DNA from: Xanthomonas dyei | GTDB lineage: Bacteria; Pseudomonadota; Gammaproteobacteria; Xanthomonadales; Xanthomonadaceae | Reading direction: 5' to 3' | Length of the DNA: 64,000 bases | Assembly: GCF_002939865.1 (NCBI RefSeq) | Contig: NZ_MDEE01000008.1 | Location: forward strand, 1 to 64,000 | In this document: positions 10,335-19,316 of the stretch, in pieces | Layout: each line of letters opens with the position of its first letter | How positions within the stretch are numbered: the first letter of the stretch is position 1 | Made by a program: the position numbers and the translations under genes | The notes under the pieces: generated by a model | Databases searched by the model: none | Seen by the model: the letters and a program-made list of their open reading frames with translations, nothing else | Told to the model about the DNA's origin: nothing

Positions 10335-11828
10335 TCAGGCCTTGGCCTGAGACGGCAACCGGGAAACCAAACGCAATGAGACGGTCAAACCTTCCAGTTG
10401 GTAATGCGGCTTCAGGAAGAACTTGGAGGTGTAGTAGCCCGGAGCACCTTCCACTTCCTCCACCACCACTTCGGCGGCGGCCAGCGGATGGCTGGCCTTG
10501 TACTCTTCGCTCGAGTTGGCCGGATCGCCGTCGACGTAATTCAAGATCCACTTGCCCAGCCAGCTCTGCATCTGCTCGCGGCTGCTGAAGCTACCAATCT
10601 TGTCGCGCACGATGCACTTGAGGTAATGCGCAAAGCGGCAGCACGCAAACATGTACGGCAGGCGCGCGCCCAATGCGGCATTGGCGGTGGCATCCGGGTC
10701 GTCGTATTCGTCGGGCTTGTTCAAGGACTGCGCGCTGATGAAGGCGGCCATGTCAGAGTTCTTGCGATGCACCAGCGGCATCAGGCCCATCTTGTCCAGC
10801 TCGGCCGACCGGCGGTCGGTGATCGCCACTTCGGTGGGGCACTTCATGTCCACGCCACCGTCGTCGGTGGGGAAGGTATGCGTCGGCAGCCCTTCCACCG
10901 CCCCGCCGGATTCGATGCCGCGAATCCGCGAGCACCAGCCATACTGCTTGAACGAGCGGTTGATGTTCACCGCCATCGCATAGGCAGCGTTTTGCCAGGT
11001 GTATTTATTGGAATCGGCACCGGCGGTCTCTTCTTCGAAATCGAATTCGTCCACCGGGCTGGTGGCCGCACCATACGGCAGGCGCGACAGCGTGCGCGGC
11101 ATCGCCAGACCAATGTACTTGGAGTCTTCCGACTCGCGCAGCGAGCGCCATGCGGCGTAATCGGGCGTGGAAAAGATCTTGGCCAGATCGCGCGGGTTGG
11201 ACAGCTCGTTCCAGTTGTCCATGCCCATCAACTTGGGCGCGGCCGCGGCAATGAATGGCGCGTGCGCAGCCGCAGCAACCTGTGCAATACCGTTGAGCAG
11301 CTCCACATCCGGCGGGCTCTGGTCGAAGTAGTAATCGCCGACCAGGCAGCCATACGGCTCGCCGCCGAGCTGGCCGTATTCCTGCTCGTAGACCTTCTTG
11401 AAGATGGGGCTCTGATCCCACGCGGTGCCCTTGTAGCGCTTGAGCACCTTACCCAGTTCCTTCTTGCTGATGTTCAGCACGCGGATCTTGAGCTGCTGAT
11501 CGGTCTCGGTGTTGTTGACCAGGTAATGCAGGCCGCGCCAGGCACCTTCGAGCTGCTGCAGATCGGCGTGATGCAGGATCTGGTTGAGCTGTTCGGTGAG
11601 CGTGCGGTCGATCTCGGCGATATAGGCCTTGATGGTTTGCGAGACGTCTTCGCTGACCACATCGCTGCGGTTGAGCACCTGCTCGGCGAGCGTGCGTACC
11701 GCCGCTTCCACTTCTTCCTTGGCGCGTTCGCTCTTGGGGCGGAACTCGCGATTGAGCAGCGCGGCAAAATCGCCCTGCTCGCTGGTGTCGGTACTGCTGC
11801 TGGCCAGTGCGGCTTCGGTGGCGGACAT
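10335..11828 (-). CDS. tssC: T6SS sheath large subunit TssC (VipB)
   Basis: TssC pairs with TssB to build the contractile sheath in the cytoplasm. The 497-aa product has the expected N-terminal helical region recognised by ClpV (residues about 15-60), then LEGAWRGLHYLVNNTETD, the SSTDTSEQGD leader, a GDYYFDQSPPDVELL block, FKQYGWCSRIRGIESGG and the C-terminal KCIVRDKIGSF to FLKPHYQLEGL segment. Start MSATEAAL at 11828 follows the tssB stop by 4 nt, indicating coupled translation; the in-frame extension to 11915 overlaps tssB and is rejected. Length is normal for the family (about 490-500 aa). Confidence 0.98.
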   Translation of the reverse strand: MSATEAALASSSTDTSEQGDFAALLNREFRPKSERAKEEVEAAVRTLAEQVLNRSDVVSEDVSQTIKAYIAEIDRTLTEQLNQILHHADLQQLEGAWRGLHYLVNNTETDQQLKIRVLNISKKELGKVLKRYKGTAWDQSPIFKKVYEQEYGQLGGEPYGCLVGDYYFDQSPPDVELLNGIAQVAAAAHAPFIAAAAPKLMGMDNWNELSNPRDLAKIFSTPDYAAWRSLRESEDSKYIGLAMPRTLSRLPYGAATSPVDEFDFEEETAGADSNKYTWQNAAYAMAVNINRSFKQYGWCSRIRGIESGGAVEGLPTHTFPTDDGGVDMKCPTEVAITDRRSAELDKMGLMPLVHRKNSDMAAFISAQSLNKPDEYDDPDATANAALGARLPYMFACCRFAHYLKCIVRDKIGSFSSREQMQSWLGKWILNYVDGDPANSSEEYKASHPLAAAEVVVEEVEGAPGYYTSKFFLKPHYQLEGLTVSLRLVSRLPSQAKA

Positions 11829-11832
11829 GGCG

Positions 11833-12342
11833 TCAGGCTCCTTCCGGCTCGGAGGCAGGCTTGGCCGCCGACACCAGCGACTGCAGCAACGCCGGGTCGC
11901 GGATGGCATTGGCAATCAGCTGCTCGGCGCCGGCCTTGCCGTCCATATAGGTGTCCAGGTTGGCCAACTGCGTGCGTGCTTCGAGCAACTTGGCCAGCGG
12001 CGCGACCTTGCGCGCGATGGCGGCCGGGGAAAAGTCGTCCATGCTTTCGAAGGTGATGTCCACCGCCAGCTCGCCTTCGCCGGTAAGCGTGTTGGGCACC
12101 TTGAACTGCGCACGCGGGCGCATCGACTGCAGCCGGCTGTCGAAGTTGTCGACGTCGATCTCCAATGCCTTGCGCTCGTCCAGCGAAGGCAGTTCGCCGG
12201 CGTTGGCACCGGACAGGTCCGACATCACCCCCATCACGAACGGAATCTGCACTTTCTTCTGCGCGCCGTAGACCTCTACGTCGTATTCGATCTGCACGCG
12301 TGGCGCCCGATTGCGGGCGATGAACTTCTGACTGCTGGCCAT
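11833..12342 (-). CDS. tssB: T6SS sheath small subunit TssB (VipA)
   Basis: TssB is the small sheath subunit, assembling with TssC into the contractile tail. The 169-aa product starts MASSQKFIARNRAPRVQIEY and carries the family motifs VQIPFVMGVMSDLSG, FKVPNTL and ITFESMDDFSP, and LLEARTQLANL. A GGAGA lies about 9 nt before the ATG at 12342. It is the first gene of the minus-strand T6SS operon; many i3 loci place tssA just upstream, but here an AraC-type regulator gene reads away on the other strand. The frame upstream to 12498 is not coding-like. Confidence 0.97.
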   Translation of the reverse strand: MASSQKFIARNRAPRVQIEYDVEVYGAQKKVQIPFVMGVMSDLSGANAGELPSLDERKALEIDVDNFDSRLQSMRPRAQFKVPNTLTGEGELAVDITFESMDDFSPAAIARKVAPLAKLLEARTQLANLDTYMDGKAGAEQLIANAIRDPALLQSLVSAAKPASEPEGA

Positions 12343-12697
12343 GCCTGATCTCCGATTGAGCTTGCCCGTTGCGCCAACGTGCGGCGCACGTGCGCTGTCT
12401 TGTGGCCTGGATATCGCCGGCCCGGCCGATCGCCTGGAGCCTGCGTGCGACGCCGGTGCTGCGGGCTTGCCCGCAACTGCCGCACCACGCGGACCCAAGC
12501 GGCAGGCCGTGCGATGACGCCTCTTCAGCGTTGCGGCGAGTCTAGGAATGGCCCTGTGCGCTCACCCGACAAATCGTCTCAATCGTGCCGATGCGTGATG
12601 CACGGCCGACTTCGTGAAAGAGGCGTGATGGGTTGGCGATGCTTTTTTCGGTTGATCAAAGGACAGGCCCCGGGGAGTGGGCCGCAGGCAGCACCGC
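12343..12697. promoter_or_regulatory. Divergent control region between tssB and the AraC-type gene
   Basis: The 355-nt gap must hold the promoters for the T6SS operon and for the regulator. I searched by eye for a sigma-54 type site (TGGCAC/TTGC spacing) in the tssB direction and did not find a convincing one. No clear inverted repeat stands out. No gene was recognised in it. Confidence 0.45.
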
Positions 12698-13291
12698 ATG
12701 AGCATCAGCTACTACAGCGCCATCGTTCCGCAAGCGTCCTCGACCATGCAGGCGCATGCGCCGCTGATGATCGATCTGCTGGCCTATATCGAGCAGCACA
12801 TCAGTGAGGCCGAGCTCGGCACCGAGTCGTTGCAACAGGCGTTCGCGCTGTCGCGGGCGTCGTTGTATCGGCTGTTCCAGTCGCGTGGCGGCGTCGCCAG
12901 TTATATCCGCGAGCAGCGCCTGTGCACCGCGCACCGCTACCTGCAGGCCTACCCGGAGTGCAGCCTCACCTGGTTGCTGTACGAAATGGGGTTTGCCTCG
13001 GAGCGGCAGTTCCAGCGCGCCTTCCAGCAGCGCTTCGGCATGCCGCCGATGCAGTGGCGCCGCCAATGCCGCGCCACGCCGCACGCACCGGCGCCGCGCC
13101 GCGGCCACTACATGCCGATGTGGCGCTTCATGCGCGAGCTTGGCCAGGACGCACAACCCGAGTACGCATCGATCCGCAGCGGCGCGGTCACACCCACCCA
13201 TGGCTCCCCGCTGGTGCATACCGAAGCACTGCGCCGGCTCGCCCGACCGTCGCCACGCTTTGCGGCGCAGACGGAGCCGATAAAGGGCTAA
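12698..13291 (+). CDS. AraC-family transcriptional regulator beside T6SS
   Basis: The product (197 aa from the ATG) is a stand-alone AraC/XylS-type DNA-binding protein. Two HTH modules are visible: FALSRASLYRLFQSRGGVASYIREQRL, containing the first recognition helix, then LTWLLYEMGFASERQFQRAFQQRFGMPPMQW, whose GF-S-E-R-QFQRAFQ-RFGMPP pattern is the AraC signature. There is no ligand-binding cupin domain; the C-terminal 60 residues are unassigned. A GTG at 12677 preceded by GGGGA is an alternative start. It is divergent from tssB, and AraC-type genes are found in some Xanthomonas T6SS clusters, so control of this operon is a reasonable inference. Confidence 0.87.
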   Translation: MSISYYSAIVPQASSTMQAHAPLMIDLLAYIEQHISEAELGTESLQQAFALSRASLYRLFQSRGGVASYIREQRLCTAHRYLQAYPECSLTWLLYEMGFASERQFQRAFQQRFGMPPMQWRRQCRATPHAPAPRRGHYMPMWRFMRELGQDAQPEYASIRSGAVTPTHGSPLVHTEALRRLARPSPRFAAQTEPIKG

Positions 13292-13305
13292 GCACGGTGG
13301 GTTGC

Positions 13306-13371
13306 GTAGGAGCGCACCTGGGCGCGACGGGCTTCACCGGGACGCCCCATCGCGCCCAGGGGCGCTCCTAC
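13306..13371. repeat. GTAGGAGCGCACC palindromic intergenic repeat, copy 1
   Basis: A 66-nt imperfect palindrome: left arm gtaggagcgcacctgggcgc, right arm gcgcccaggggcgctcctac, with a short centre. The same arms recur at 13453, 24142, 57156 and 57272, always between genes, so this is a dispersed REP-like family of the genome. Confidence 0.85.
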
Positions 13372-13452
13372 AAAAGCGTGCATGCATCAGACTGCACGTC
13401 CATTCATCGTGTTCTTGTCTGCCTCGTGCACACCGGAGACTATAAACACTAC

Positions 13453-13519
13453 GTAGGAGCGCACCTGGGCGCGACTGGCATTACCGGGAACGCTCCATCG
13501 CGCCCGGGTGCGCTGCTAC
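13453..13519. repeat. GTAGGAGCGCACC palindromic intergenic repeat, copy 2
   Basis: A 67-nt copy in the same orientation as copy 1 and 82 nt beyond it. The right arm ends gcgctgctac instead of gcgctcctac, one mismatch in the stem. The pair lies between the AraC-type gene and the universal stress protein gene, which are convergent, so the elements may also act as transcription ends. Confidence 0.85.
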
Positions 13520-13576
13520 GTGTGACAACCCGATGGGACGTCTGCATGCCTGCTCATCAACAACTTAATATCGGCC

Positions 13577-14023
13577 TCAACGAATCACCAGCACCGGAAT
13601 CGTGCTGTGCGTGAGCACTTCCACGGTCTGGCTGCCGAGCAGCATGCGGCGCACGCCACGTCGCCCATGCGAGGTCATGATGATGAGATCGCTTCTGCAT
13701 TCTTCTGCGATCTGCACGATGCCCTCGGCGGCGAAGCGGTCCAGCACATGCCGTGGCGTGGCCTTGAGATTGGCAGCCGCCGCCAATTCCAGTGCAGGAC
13801 GCAGAATCTTTTCGGCAGCGGCTTCGCGCTCGGCGCGATATTCCGGGCTCGCCTCGTACCCCACGCTCCAGCCCATCGCGTCGTACATGCCCATCGCCCA
13901 CGGCTCGGACACGGTGACGATGTCGACCTTGGCACCGGTCGCCTTGGCCAATTCCAGTCCCTGAAACAAGCCGCGATGCGACAGCTCGGATGCATCGATG
14001 GCGATGAGAATACGTTTGTACAT
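13577..14023 (-). CDS. Universal stress protein (UspA family)
   Basis: A 148-aa single-domain USP. The N-terminal strand MYKRILIAIDASELSHRG with the conserved Asp, and the C-terminal ATP-binding signature with DLIIMTSHGRRGVRRMLLGSQTVEVL then VPVLVIR-like STIPVLVIR (G-2x-G-9x-G(S/T) pattern), mark the ATP-binding subclass. The start at 14023 has a near-perfect AGGAGGT 5 nt upstream. Such proteins support survival under starvation or oxidative stress; no specific partner is visible here. It stands alone, convergent with the AraC-type gene across a repeat-filled gap. Confidence 0.93.
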   Translation of the reverse strand: MYKRILIAIDASELSHRGLFQGLELAKATGAKVDIVTVSEPWAMGMYDAMGWSVGYEASPEYRAEREAAAEKILRPALELAAAANLKATPRHVLDRFAAEGIVQIAEECRSDLIIMTSHGRRGVRRMLLGSQTVEVLTHSTIPVLVIR

Positions 14024-14213
14024 GGTGACCTCCTGCAAGGGTGGCAGTGCTGCCGTTGGCTGGTGCCGGATTTACGATGACAGGCGCGGGTGATGGCTGC
14101 CTTGATGTGGATCAATGCTGCAATTGCTGGCGTGGCGACTCATGGTGTTTTTGCTCCTACGTGCACTGCATGCAAGATCGATCACATCGCACGCAACGCG
14201 TCTTTCACTGCGC

Positions 14214-14795
14214 TCAATCCGTCGCTACGGCATCCGGATCAGGCCGCATCTCGCGCACGCGCGCCGGATTGCCCACTGCCGTGGCACCTGCGGGGACATC
14301 GCGGGTGACCACCGCGCCTGCGCCGATCAACGCATCGTCGCCAATGCTCACGCCCGGCAGGATGATCGCCCCGCCACCAATCCACACGTTGCACCCAATG
14401 CGAATCGGGCGTCCAAATTCCAGACCGCTGGCACGGCCGGCCGCATCGCGTGGATGGTCGGCAGCATAGAACTGCACCGCAGGCCCCACCTGCGTGCCCT
14501 CGCCGATACTGACCTCGCAGATATCCAGAATCACACAATTGAAATTGAGAAAGACACCGGCACCCAGACGGATGTTGTAGCCGTAGTCGCAATGAAATGG
14601 CGGGCGGATCACCGCGCCCGCGCCCACCTCGGCCAACCGCTCGCACAAGAGCGCGTGCCGCTGCTCAGCCGTCTGCAGGCCAGCTGCGTTGTAACGCGCC
14701 ATCCACTCGGCAGCGGCCGCCTGATCGGCCTGCAACGCTTCATCGGCAGCGTTGTACAGCTCGCCTGCGAGCATTTTCTGTTTTTCGGTGTGCAT
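14214..14795 (-). CDS. maa: Sugar O-acetyltransferase (maltose acetyltransferase type)
   Basis: A 193-aa left-handed beta-helix enzyme that moves acetyl from acetyl-CoA to a sugar hydroxyl. The N-terminal HTEKQKMLAGELYNAADEAL is the maltose-acetyltransferase Mac domain, followed by hexapeptide repeats (INLGAG-like IRLGAGVFLNFNCVILD, IGEGTQVGP, IGCNVWIGGGAIILPGVSIG, IGAGAVVTRDVP) and the catalytic-type His in YAADHPRDA. A second ATG 18 nt upstream (14813, MKTHGP) is an alternative start; neither has a strong ribosome-binding site. It could also be annotated as a nodulation-type NodL acetyltransferase, the same family. The physiological acceptor is unknown. Confidence 0.88.
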   Translation of the reverse strand: MHTEKQKMLAGELYNAADEALQADQAAAAEWMARYNAAGLQTAEQRHALLCERLAEVGAGAVIRPPFHCDYGYNIRLGAGVFLNFNCVILDICEVSIGEGTQVGPAVQFYAADHPRDAAGRASGLEFGRPIRIGCNVWIGGGAIILPGVSIGDDALIGAGAVVTRDVPAGATAVGNPARVREMRPDPDAVATD

Positions 14796-14999
14796 CGGGC
14801 CGTGTGTCTTCATGCAGTCGGTTCGACCGCAGCGTGTCACGAATGCTGTGGCGAATGCATCGGGCAGCGCACAACGGCGCGATACGGTGCTGGAACGGCC
14901 TGGACACGAAGATGACGCTCCGTCACCGCGCCCCACCCTCATCCGGAACTGCGCGCCGCACCTGCCTGCAGGAAGAAGAGAAAGCGCGCCATCGCCTAG

Positions 15000-17186
15000 C
15001 TACATCACCGTCAGATTCGCGTACGCCATCACCAGCCATTTGGCGCCTACCTCGTCGAACTGCACCTGCACGCGCGCATGCGCACCGTTGCCTTCGTAAT
15101 CGACGACCACGCCGCCGCCGAAAGTAGGGTGCTCGACGTTGGCGCCGAGTTTGATCGGCGCGGTCTCCACGATTCCGTGCACCGGCCCGCCACGTGCTGC
15201 GCCCAACGAGGCGGTGCGCGAAACCTGCACCTTGGGGCGCACTTCGTTCAGCAGCTCGCGCGGGATCTCGCGCAAGAACCGCGATGGGACGTTGTAGTTG
15301 TCCTGGCCATGGATGCGGCGCGATTCGGCGTAGCACAGCACCAGCTTCTGCCGTGCGCGGGTGATGCCCACATACGCCAGACGCCGTTCTTCTTCCAGCC
15401 GGCCGCTTTCTTCCAGCGACCGCGCACTCGGAAACAAGCCATCTTCCAGGCCGACCAGAAACACGATCGGAAACTCCAGACCCTTGGCCGAATGCAGCGT
15501 CATCAACTGCACGCCTTCTTCGCCGGCCTGCGCCTGGCCTTCGCCGGCTTCCAGCGAGGCGTACGCCAGAAACGCAACCAGCTCGGTCATGCCCTGGCTG
15601 TCTTCGTCGTCCGGCCGGGTGAAGCGCGAGGCCACCGACACCAGTTCGTCCAGGTTCTCGGTACGCGATTCCGAATCCAGCCCGCTGCGGCTTTCCTTGG
15701 CCCAATGCTCGCGCAAGCCCGAGCGCATCAGCACGTGGTCGATGCGTTCGGCCAGCTCCATCTGCCCGGTTTCGGCATGCAACTGGCCGACCAGGCTCAG
15801 GAAGGTCGCCAAGGCATTGCGCGCACGCGCAGCCAGGCTGTTTTCCTGCGTGGCCAGCATTGCCGCTTCCCACAACGACAACGCATTGGCGCGTGCCAGC
15901 CGGCGCACTTCGTCCAGCGTGCGGTCGCCGATACCACGCGTGGGCGTATTGACCGCGCGTTCGAAGGCGGCATCGTCGCTGCGGTTGGTGAGCAGGCGCA
16001 GGTAGGCCAGCGCATCCTTGATTTCGGCGCGCTCGAAAAAGCGCATGCCGCCATACACGCGGTACGGCAATTGCTCGGAAATCAGCGCTTCTTCCAGCGC
16101 GCGCGATTGCGCGTTACTGCGATACAGCACCGCCACTTCGCCGTAGCTGCCGCCATCGCGCACCCACTGGCGCGCACGCTCCACCGCATAGCGCGCCTCG
16201 TCCACCTCGTTGTAGGCCGCGTACAGATCGATCGGGTCGCCATCGCCGGAATCGGTCCACAGCTGCTTGCCGATACGGTCCGGGTTGTGCGCGATCACCG
16301 CATTGGCTGCGCCCAGGATATTGGCGCTGGAACGGTAGTTCTGCTCCAGCCGCACCGTTTGCGCGCCGGGGAAATCCTTGAGGAACTTCTGCACGTTCTC
16401 GACCTTGGCACCGCGCCAGCCATAGATCGCCTGGTCGTCGTCGCCGACCACGAACACATGCCCGGTCTCGCCGGCCAGCACGCGCACGAAGGCGTACTGG
16501 ATGGCGTTGGTGTCCTGGAACTCGTCCACCAGAATTTCGCGAAAGCGTGCGCGGTAATGCGCCAGCAATGCCGGGGTGTCGCGCAGCAGTTCGTGCGCGC
16601 GCAGCAGCAGCTCGGCGAAATCCAGCAGCCCGGAGCGGTCGCAACGTTCCTGATAGGCCGCATACACCTGCCGGCGCACCTCGGTCCAATCGTCGTTGGG
16701 CTCGGGCTGGATATGCTGCGGACGGCGGCCTTCGTCCTTCTGCTCGTTGATCCACCAGCTCATCTGCTTGGGCGGATACTTGCTCTCGTCCAGTTCCAGC
16801 GACTGCACCACGCGCTTGACCAGCCGCAGCTGGTCGTCGCTGTCCATGACCTGGAAGCCTTCAGGCAGCCGCGCGTCCTGCCAATGCAGGCGCAACAGCC
16901 GATGCGCCAGCCCATGGAAGGTGCCGATCCACATCCCGCGGCTGCCGTTACGCAGCTGCAGGTCGGTGCGGTGACGCATCTCGCCGGCGGCCTTGTTGGT
17001 GAAGGTCACCGCAAAGATGCCGTGGTTGGGCACGCCCTGGACTTCGTTGAGCCAGGCAATGCGATGGATCAGCACGCGCGTCTTGCCGGAGCCGGCGCCG
17101 GCCAGCACGAGGTAATGCCCCGGCGGCGCGGAAACGGCCTCGCGCTGGGCGGGGTTTAAATGATCGAGCAAATGAGAGACATCCAC
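15000..17186 (-). CDS. uvrD: DNA helicase II UvrD
   Basis: A 728-aa superfamily 1A helicase that unwinds 3'-5' in nucleotide excision and mismatch repair. Motif I is AGAGSGKT at 29-36; Ia FTNKAAGEM, II VDEFQDTN, III GDDDQAIYGWRGA, IV EQNYRSS, V TLHSAKGLEFPIVFLVG and VI YVGITRARQKL are all readable in order. The opening MDVSHLLDHLNPAQREAV resembles Escherichia coli UvrD rather than Rep, and the C-terminal APIKLGANVEHPTFGGGVVVDY segment is the UvrD/PcrA RNA polymerase-binding Tudor-like tail. It is a complete single gene; neighbours give no extra information. Confidence 0.97.
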   Translation of the reverse strand: MDVSHLLDHLNPAQREAVSAPPGHYLVLAGAGSGKTRVLIHRIAWLNEVQGVPNHGIFAVTFTNKAAGEMRHRTDLQLRNGSRGMWIGTFHGLAHRLLRLHWQDARLPEGFQVMDSDDQLRLVKRVVQSLELDESKYPPKQMSWWINEQKDEGRRPQHIQPEPNDDWTEVRRQVYAAYQERCDRSGLLDFAELLLRAHELLRDTPALLAHYRARFREILVDEFQDTNAIQYAFVRVLAGETGHVFVVGDDDQAIYGWRGAKVENVQKFLKDFPGAQTVRLEQNYRSSANILGAANAVIAHNPDRIGKQLWTDSGDGDPIDLYAAYNEVDEARYAVERARQWVRDGGSYGEVAVLYRSNAQSRALEEALISEQLPYRVYGGMRFFERAEIKDALAYLRLLTNRSDDAAFERAVNTPTRGIGDRTLDEVRRLARANALSLWEAAMLATQENSLAARARNALATFLSLVGQLHAETGQMELAERIDHVLMRSGLREHWAKESRSGLDSESRTENLDELVSVASRFTRPDDEDSQGMTELVAFLAYASLEAGEGQAQAGEEGVQLMTLHSAKGLEFPIVFLVGLEDGLFPSARSLEESGRLEEERRLAYVGITRARQKLVLCYAESRRIHGQDNYNVPSRFLREIPRELLNEVRPKVQVSRTASLGAARGGPVHGIVETAPIKLGANVEHPTFGGGVVVDYEGNGAHARVQVQFDEVGAKWLVMAYANLTVM

Positions 17187-17267
17187 CGGCGCATTTTACC
17201 GGTTGTGACGTCGCTGCGGCTGAGATTGCGATGAAGCGGTTGGAATTGCGAGGCTTCGCACGCACCC

Positions 17268-17308
17268 TCATCCGCCCCTACGGTGCACCTTCTCCCGATG
17301 GGAGAAGG
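17268..17308. repeat. ccttctccc hairpin repeat, copy 1
   Basis: A catccgcccc block followed by a perfect 9-bp hairpin (ccttctccc, loop gat, gggagaagg at 17288-17308). Related copies occur at 25476, 36303 and 36428, always just outside genes, with the leader reading toward the hairpin or away from it. They look like a dispersed terminator-like repeat family. Confidence 0.75.
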
Positions 17309-17348
17309 GAACAACACCCGGCTCCCGTTGAATTTCGGGGCCGATCGA

Positions 17349-18743
17349 TCAGCGCCGCAGCAGCATCAGCACGTCGCGCGCAATCGTCTTGGCCTGTTCG
17401 CGAAGCTCCGGCACTGCCAGGCTTTCCCACAACGAACCGATCCGCAGGCTGCCGATCACCCGCAGACGCGGGTTCGCGTGGCCGTTGGCATCGATCAGGC
17501 TGGCATCGGCAGCGGTATCCACGCCGATGCCGTGCGGGCCGGCCGTCGCAATGCCCTGCCCCAGCAACTGCTGCAACAACGGGTTACGCATCGCCTGTAC
17601 GCGCATTTCAACGCCCGTGGCATTGACCAGCGTCTGCACATCCAGCTGCAACGCATGCCCGGCACTGGCGGCGCCGGCACTCACACGCACGCATGCACCT
17701 ACCTCGAAGGCCACATCCAGCCGCGCGCGATGCACCTGCAGTTGCCCACGCGCCTGCATTGCCTGCAACTGCGCATGCACCGGCGCAGCGATGCGATGCC
17801 GGTGCACATCCCAATAGCGCACCACATGCCGCAGGAAACGGCGTTGATCGGCCGCCGACAAGGTCTGCCACAAGGCCTGACTCAATGGTCGGATGCGTTC
17901 CATCACGCTCTGCCACGGCAACCCCTGCGCCAGCGCCACGCCGGCGTGCTGGCGCAACGCACGCATGCGTGCGCGCAACGGCAGCGCAAGCAGCGGTTGC
18001 GGGTCGAAGTCTGCGGCGGCGCCATGCGCATGCGGCAAGGGCAGCAGACCATGCCGCGACACCACATGCACCGCGCCGCGATGTGCCTGCGCGGCCAGCG
18101 TCACCACGGTATCGGCCATGCTCAGCCCCGAACCGACGATGCACACGGCGTCGTCGTGCGGTAGCGCGGCCACCGCCTCGGTATCCCAGGCTTCCACCCG
18201 TTGCGCCGCCGACAGGCCGGTGGCACCACGCAACGGCAACGGGCGCAGCGCATTACCGACCGCCAACACCACGGCGGCGGCCTGCACGGTGTGTCCGTCA
18301 TCCAGCTGCAACAGCGCGCCGTCTGCGTTGGGCTGCAGGGTCTGCACACGTGCGGTGCGCACGCGCAAGGTCGCAGGGCTGGTTGCACGCGCGGCCTGCA
18401 GACGATCGCGCAGGTACGGGGCGTAATGCCTGCGCCCGACACACTGTTGCGGCAGCTGCGCGTCGTCCAGCTCCGGGCAGCATGCGTGCGTGCGCAGATA
18501 GTCGACAAAATCCTGCGGCGCATCGGCCAGCGCGCTCATGCGCGCGGCGGGCACGTTCAACAGATGCTCGGGGCGTGCGGTGGCATACGCCACGCCCTCG
18601 CCCAGCACCGGGTGCGGCTCGATCAACACGATCCGCAGCGGCGTGGTCGCCTGATGCAGCAGCTGCAAGGCCACCAGCACGCCGGAAGCGCCGCCTCCGA
18701 CGATGGCGATCGCTGCAACGCCGGGATCACGCGATGTGTTCAT
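17349..18743 (-). CDS. FAD/NAD(P)-binding protein (COG4529-like)
   Basis: A 464-aa flavoprotein-like oxidoreductase of the HdaE/YdhS kind. The N-terminal IAIVGGGASGVLVALQLL is a Rossmann GxGxxG FAD site (residues about 12-28); GEGVAYATARPEHLLNVPAARMSALA is the family signature after it; a second dinucleotide site VCIVGSGLSMADTV lies near the middle, and VNATGVEMR near the C-terminus. Start MNTSRDPGV at 18743 keeps the Rossmann motif close to the N-terminus; a longer frame to 18926 runs antisense into the VOC gene region and is rejected. Substrate is not known, and no neighbour indicates one. Confidence 0.85.
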   Translation of the reverse strand: MNTSRDPGVAAIAIVGGGASGVLVALQLLHQATTPLRIVLIEPHPVLGEGVAYATARPEHLLNVPAARMSALADAPQDFVDYLRTHACCPELDDAQLPQQCVGRRHYAPYLRDRLQAARATSPATLRVRTARVQTLQPNADGALLQLDDGHTVQAAAVVLAVGNALRPLPLRGATGLSAAQRVEAWDTEAVAALPHDDAVCIVGSGLSMADTVVTLAAQAHRGAVHVVSRHGLLPLPHAHGAAADFDPQPLLALPLRARMRALRQHAGVALAQGLPWQSVMERIRPLSQALWQTLSAADQRRFLRHVVRYWDVHRHRIAAPVHAQLQAMQARGQLQVHRARLDVAFEVGACVRVSAGAASAGHALQLDVQTLVNATGVEMRVQAMRNPLLQQLLGQGIATAGPHGIGVDTAADASLIDANGHANPRLRVIGSLRIGSLWESLAVPELREQAKTIARDVLMLLRR

Positions 18744-18913
18744 TGCCGCATTGTAGGCGATGGCTGCACCAGACCCCTCGGTCACCGCACCCCTTGGCTG
18801 CGCAGGCGCGTCGCCAGCCGCTCCAAGGGGCGGAGCGGTTGCCACCCGTCTCGGCATCAGAATACGTACGATCAGCCGCGCACGCTCGGCAAACGCCGCG
18901 GGAGGCCCACAGG

Positions 18914-19306
18914 ATGTCCATCGCATTGGTCAGGCGCATCATCTATGTCCGCGAGGTCGCCGTGGCCAAGGCGTTCTACCAGACCCACTTCGCGCCTCCG
19001 GTCATCGAGGAGATTACCGATCAGTGGGTCGTGCTGGCGGCGGGCCAGATCGAACTGGCGCTGCACCTGATGGGCGACAGGGACCGACAGCAGCCGTCAT
19101 CGCCCGCATCCAACGGGGCACCGACGGCAGGTTCGACCACCAAGTTGGTGTTCGCCATCGCCTCCGATCTGGCCGCCCATCGCGAGCAACTGCGCAGCGC
19201 AGGCGTGCGTGTGGATGAACTCAAACGCGATGCGGGCTTCGCTTACCAGATGTACGACGGCCGCGACCCGGAGGGAAACGTGTTCCAGGTGATGCGCCCG
19301 GACTGA
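18914..19306 (+). CDS. VOC-family (glyoxalase/bleomycin resistance-like) protein
   Basis: A 130-aa single-module VOC protein: VRRIIYVREVAVAKAFYQTHF at the N-terminus and the C-terminal DGRDPEGNVFQVMRP, which contains the family's late metal-ligand Glu region. A GGAGG lies 9 nt before the ATG. The substrate cannot be told from sequence. The gene is divergent from the FAD protein gene and convergent with cls, ending only 10 nt from it. The long open frame that reaches back to 17693 is a shadow of the neighbour. Confidence 0.85.
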   Translation: MSIALVRRIIYVREVAVAKAFYQTHFAPPVIEEITDQWVVLAAGQIELALHLMGDRDRQQPSSPASNGAPTAGSTTKLVFAIASDLAAHREQLRSAGVRVDELKRDAGFAYQMYDGRDPEGNVFQVMRPD

Positions 19307-19316
19307 CCGCAGGCTA

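Noticed and set aside
15078-17159. A 693-aa plus-strand frame opposite uvrD
   Set aside because: Antisense shadow; uvrD shows all seven helicase motifs, the other frame shows none.
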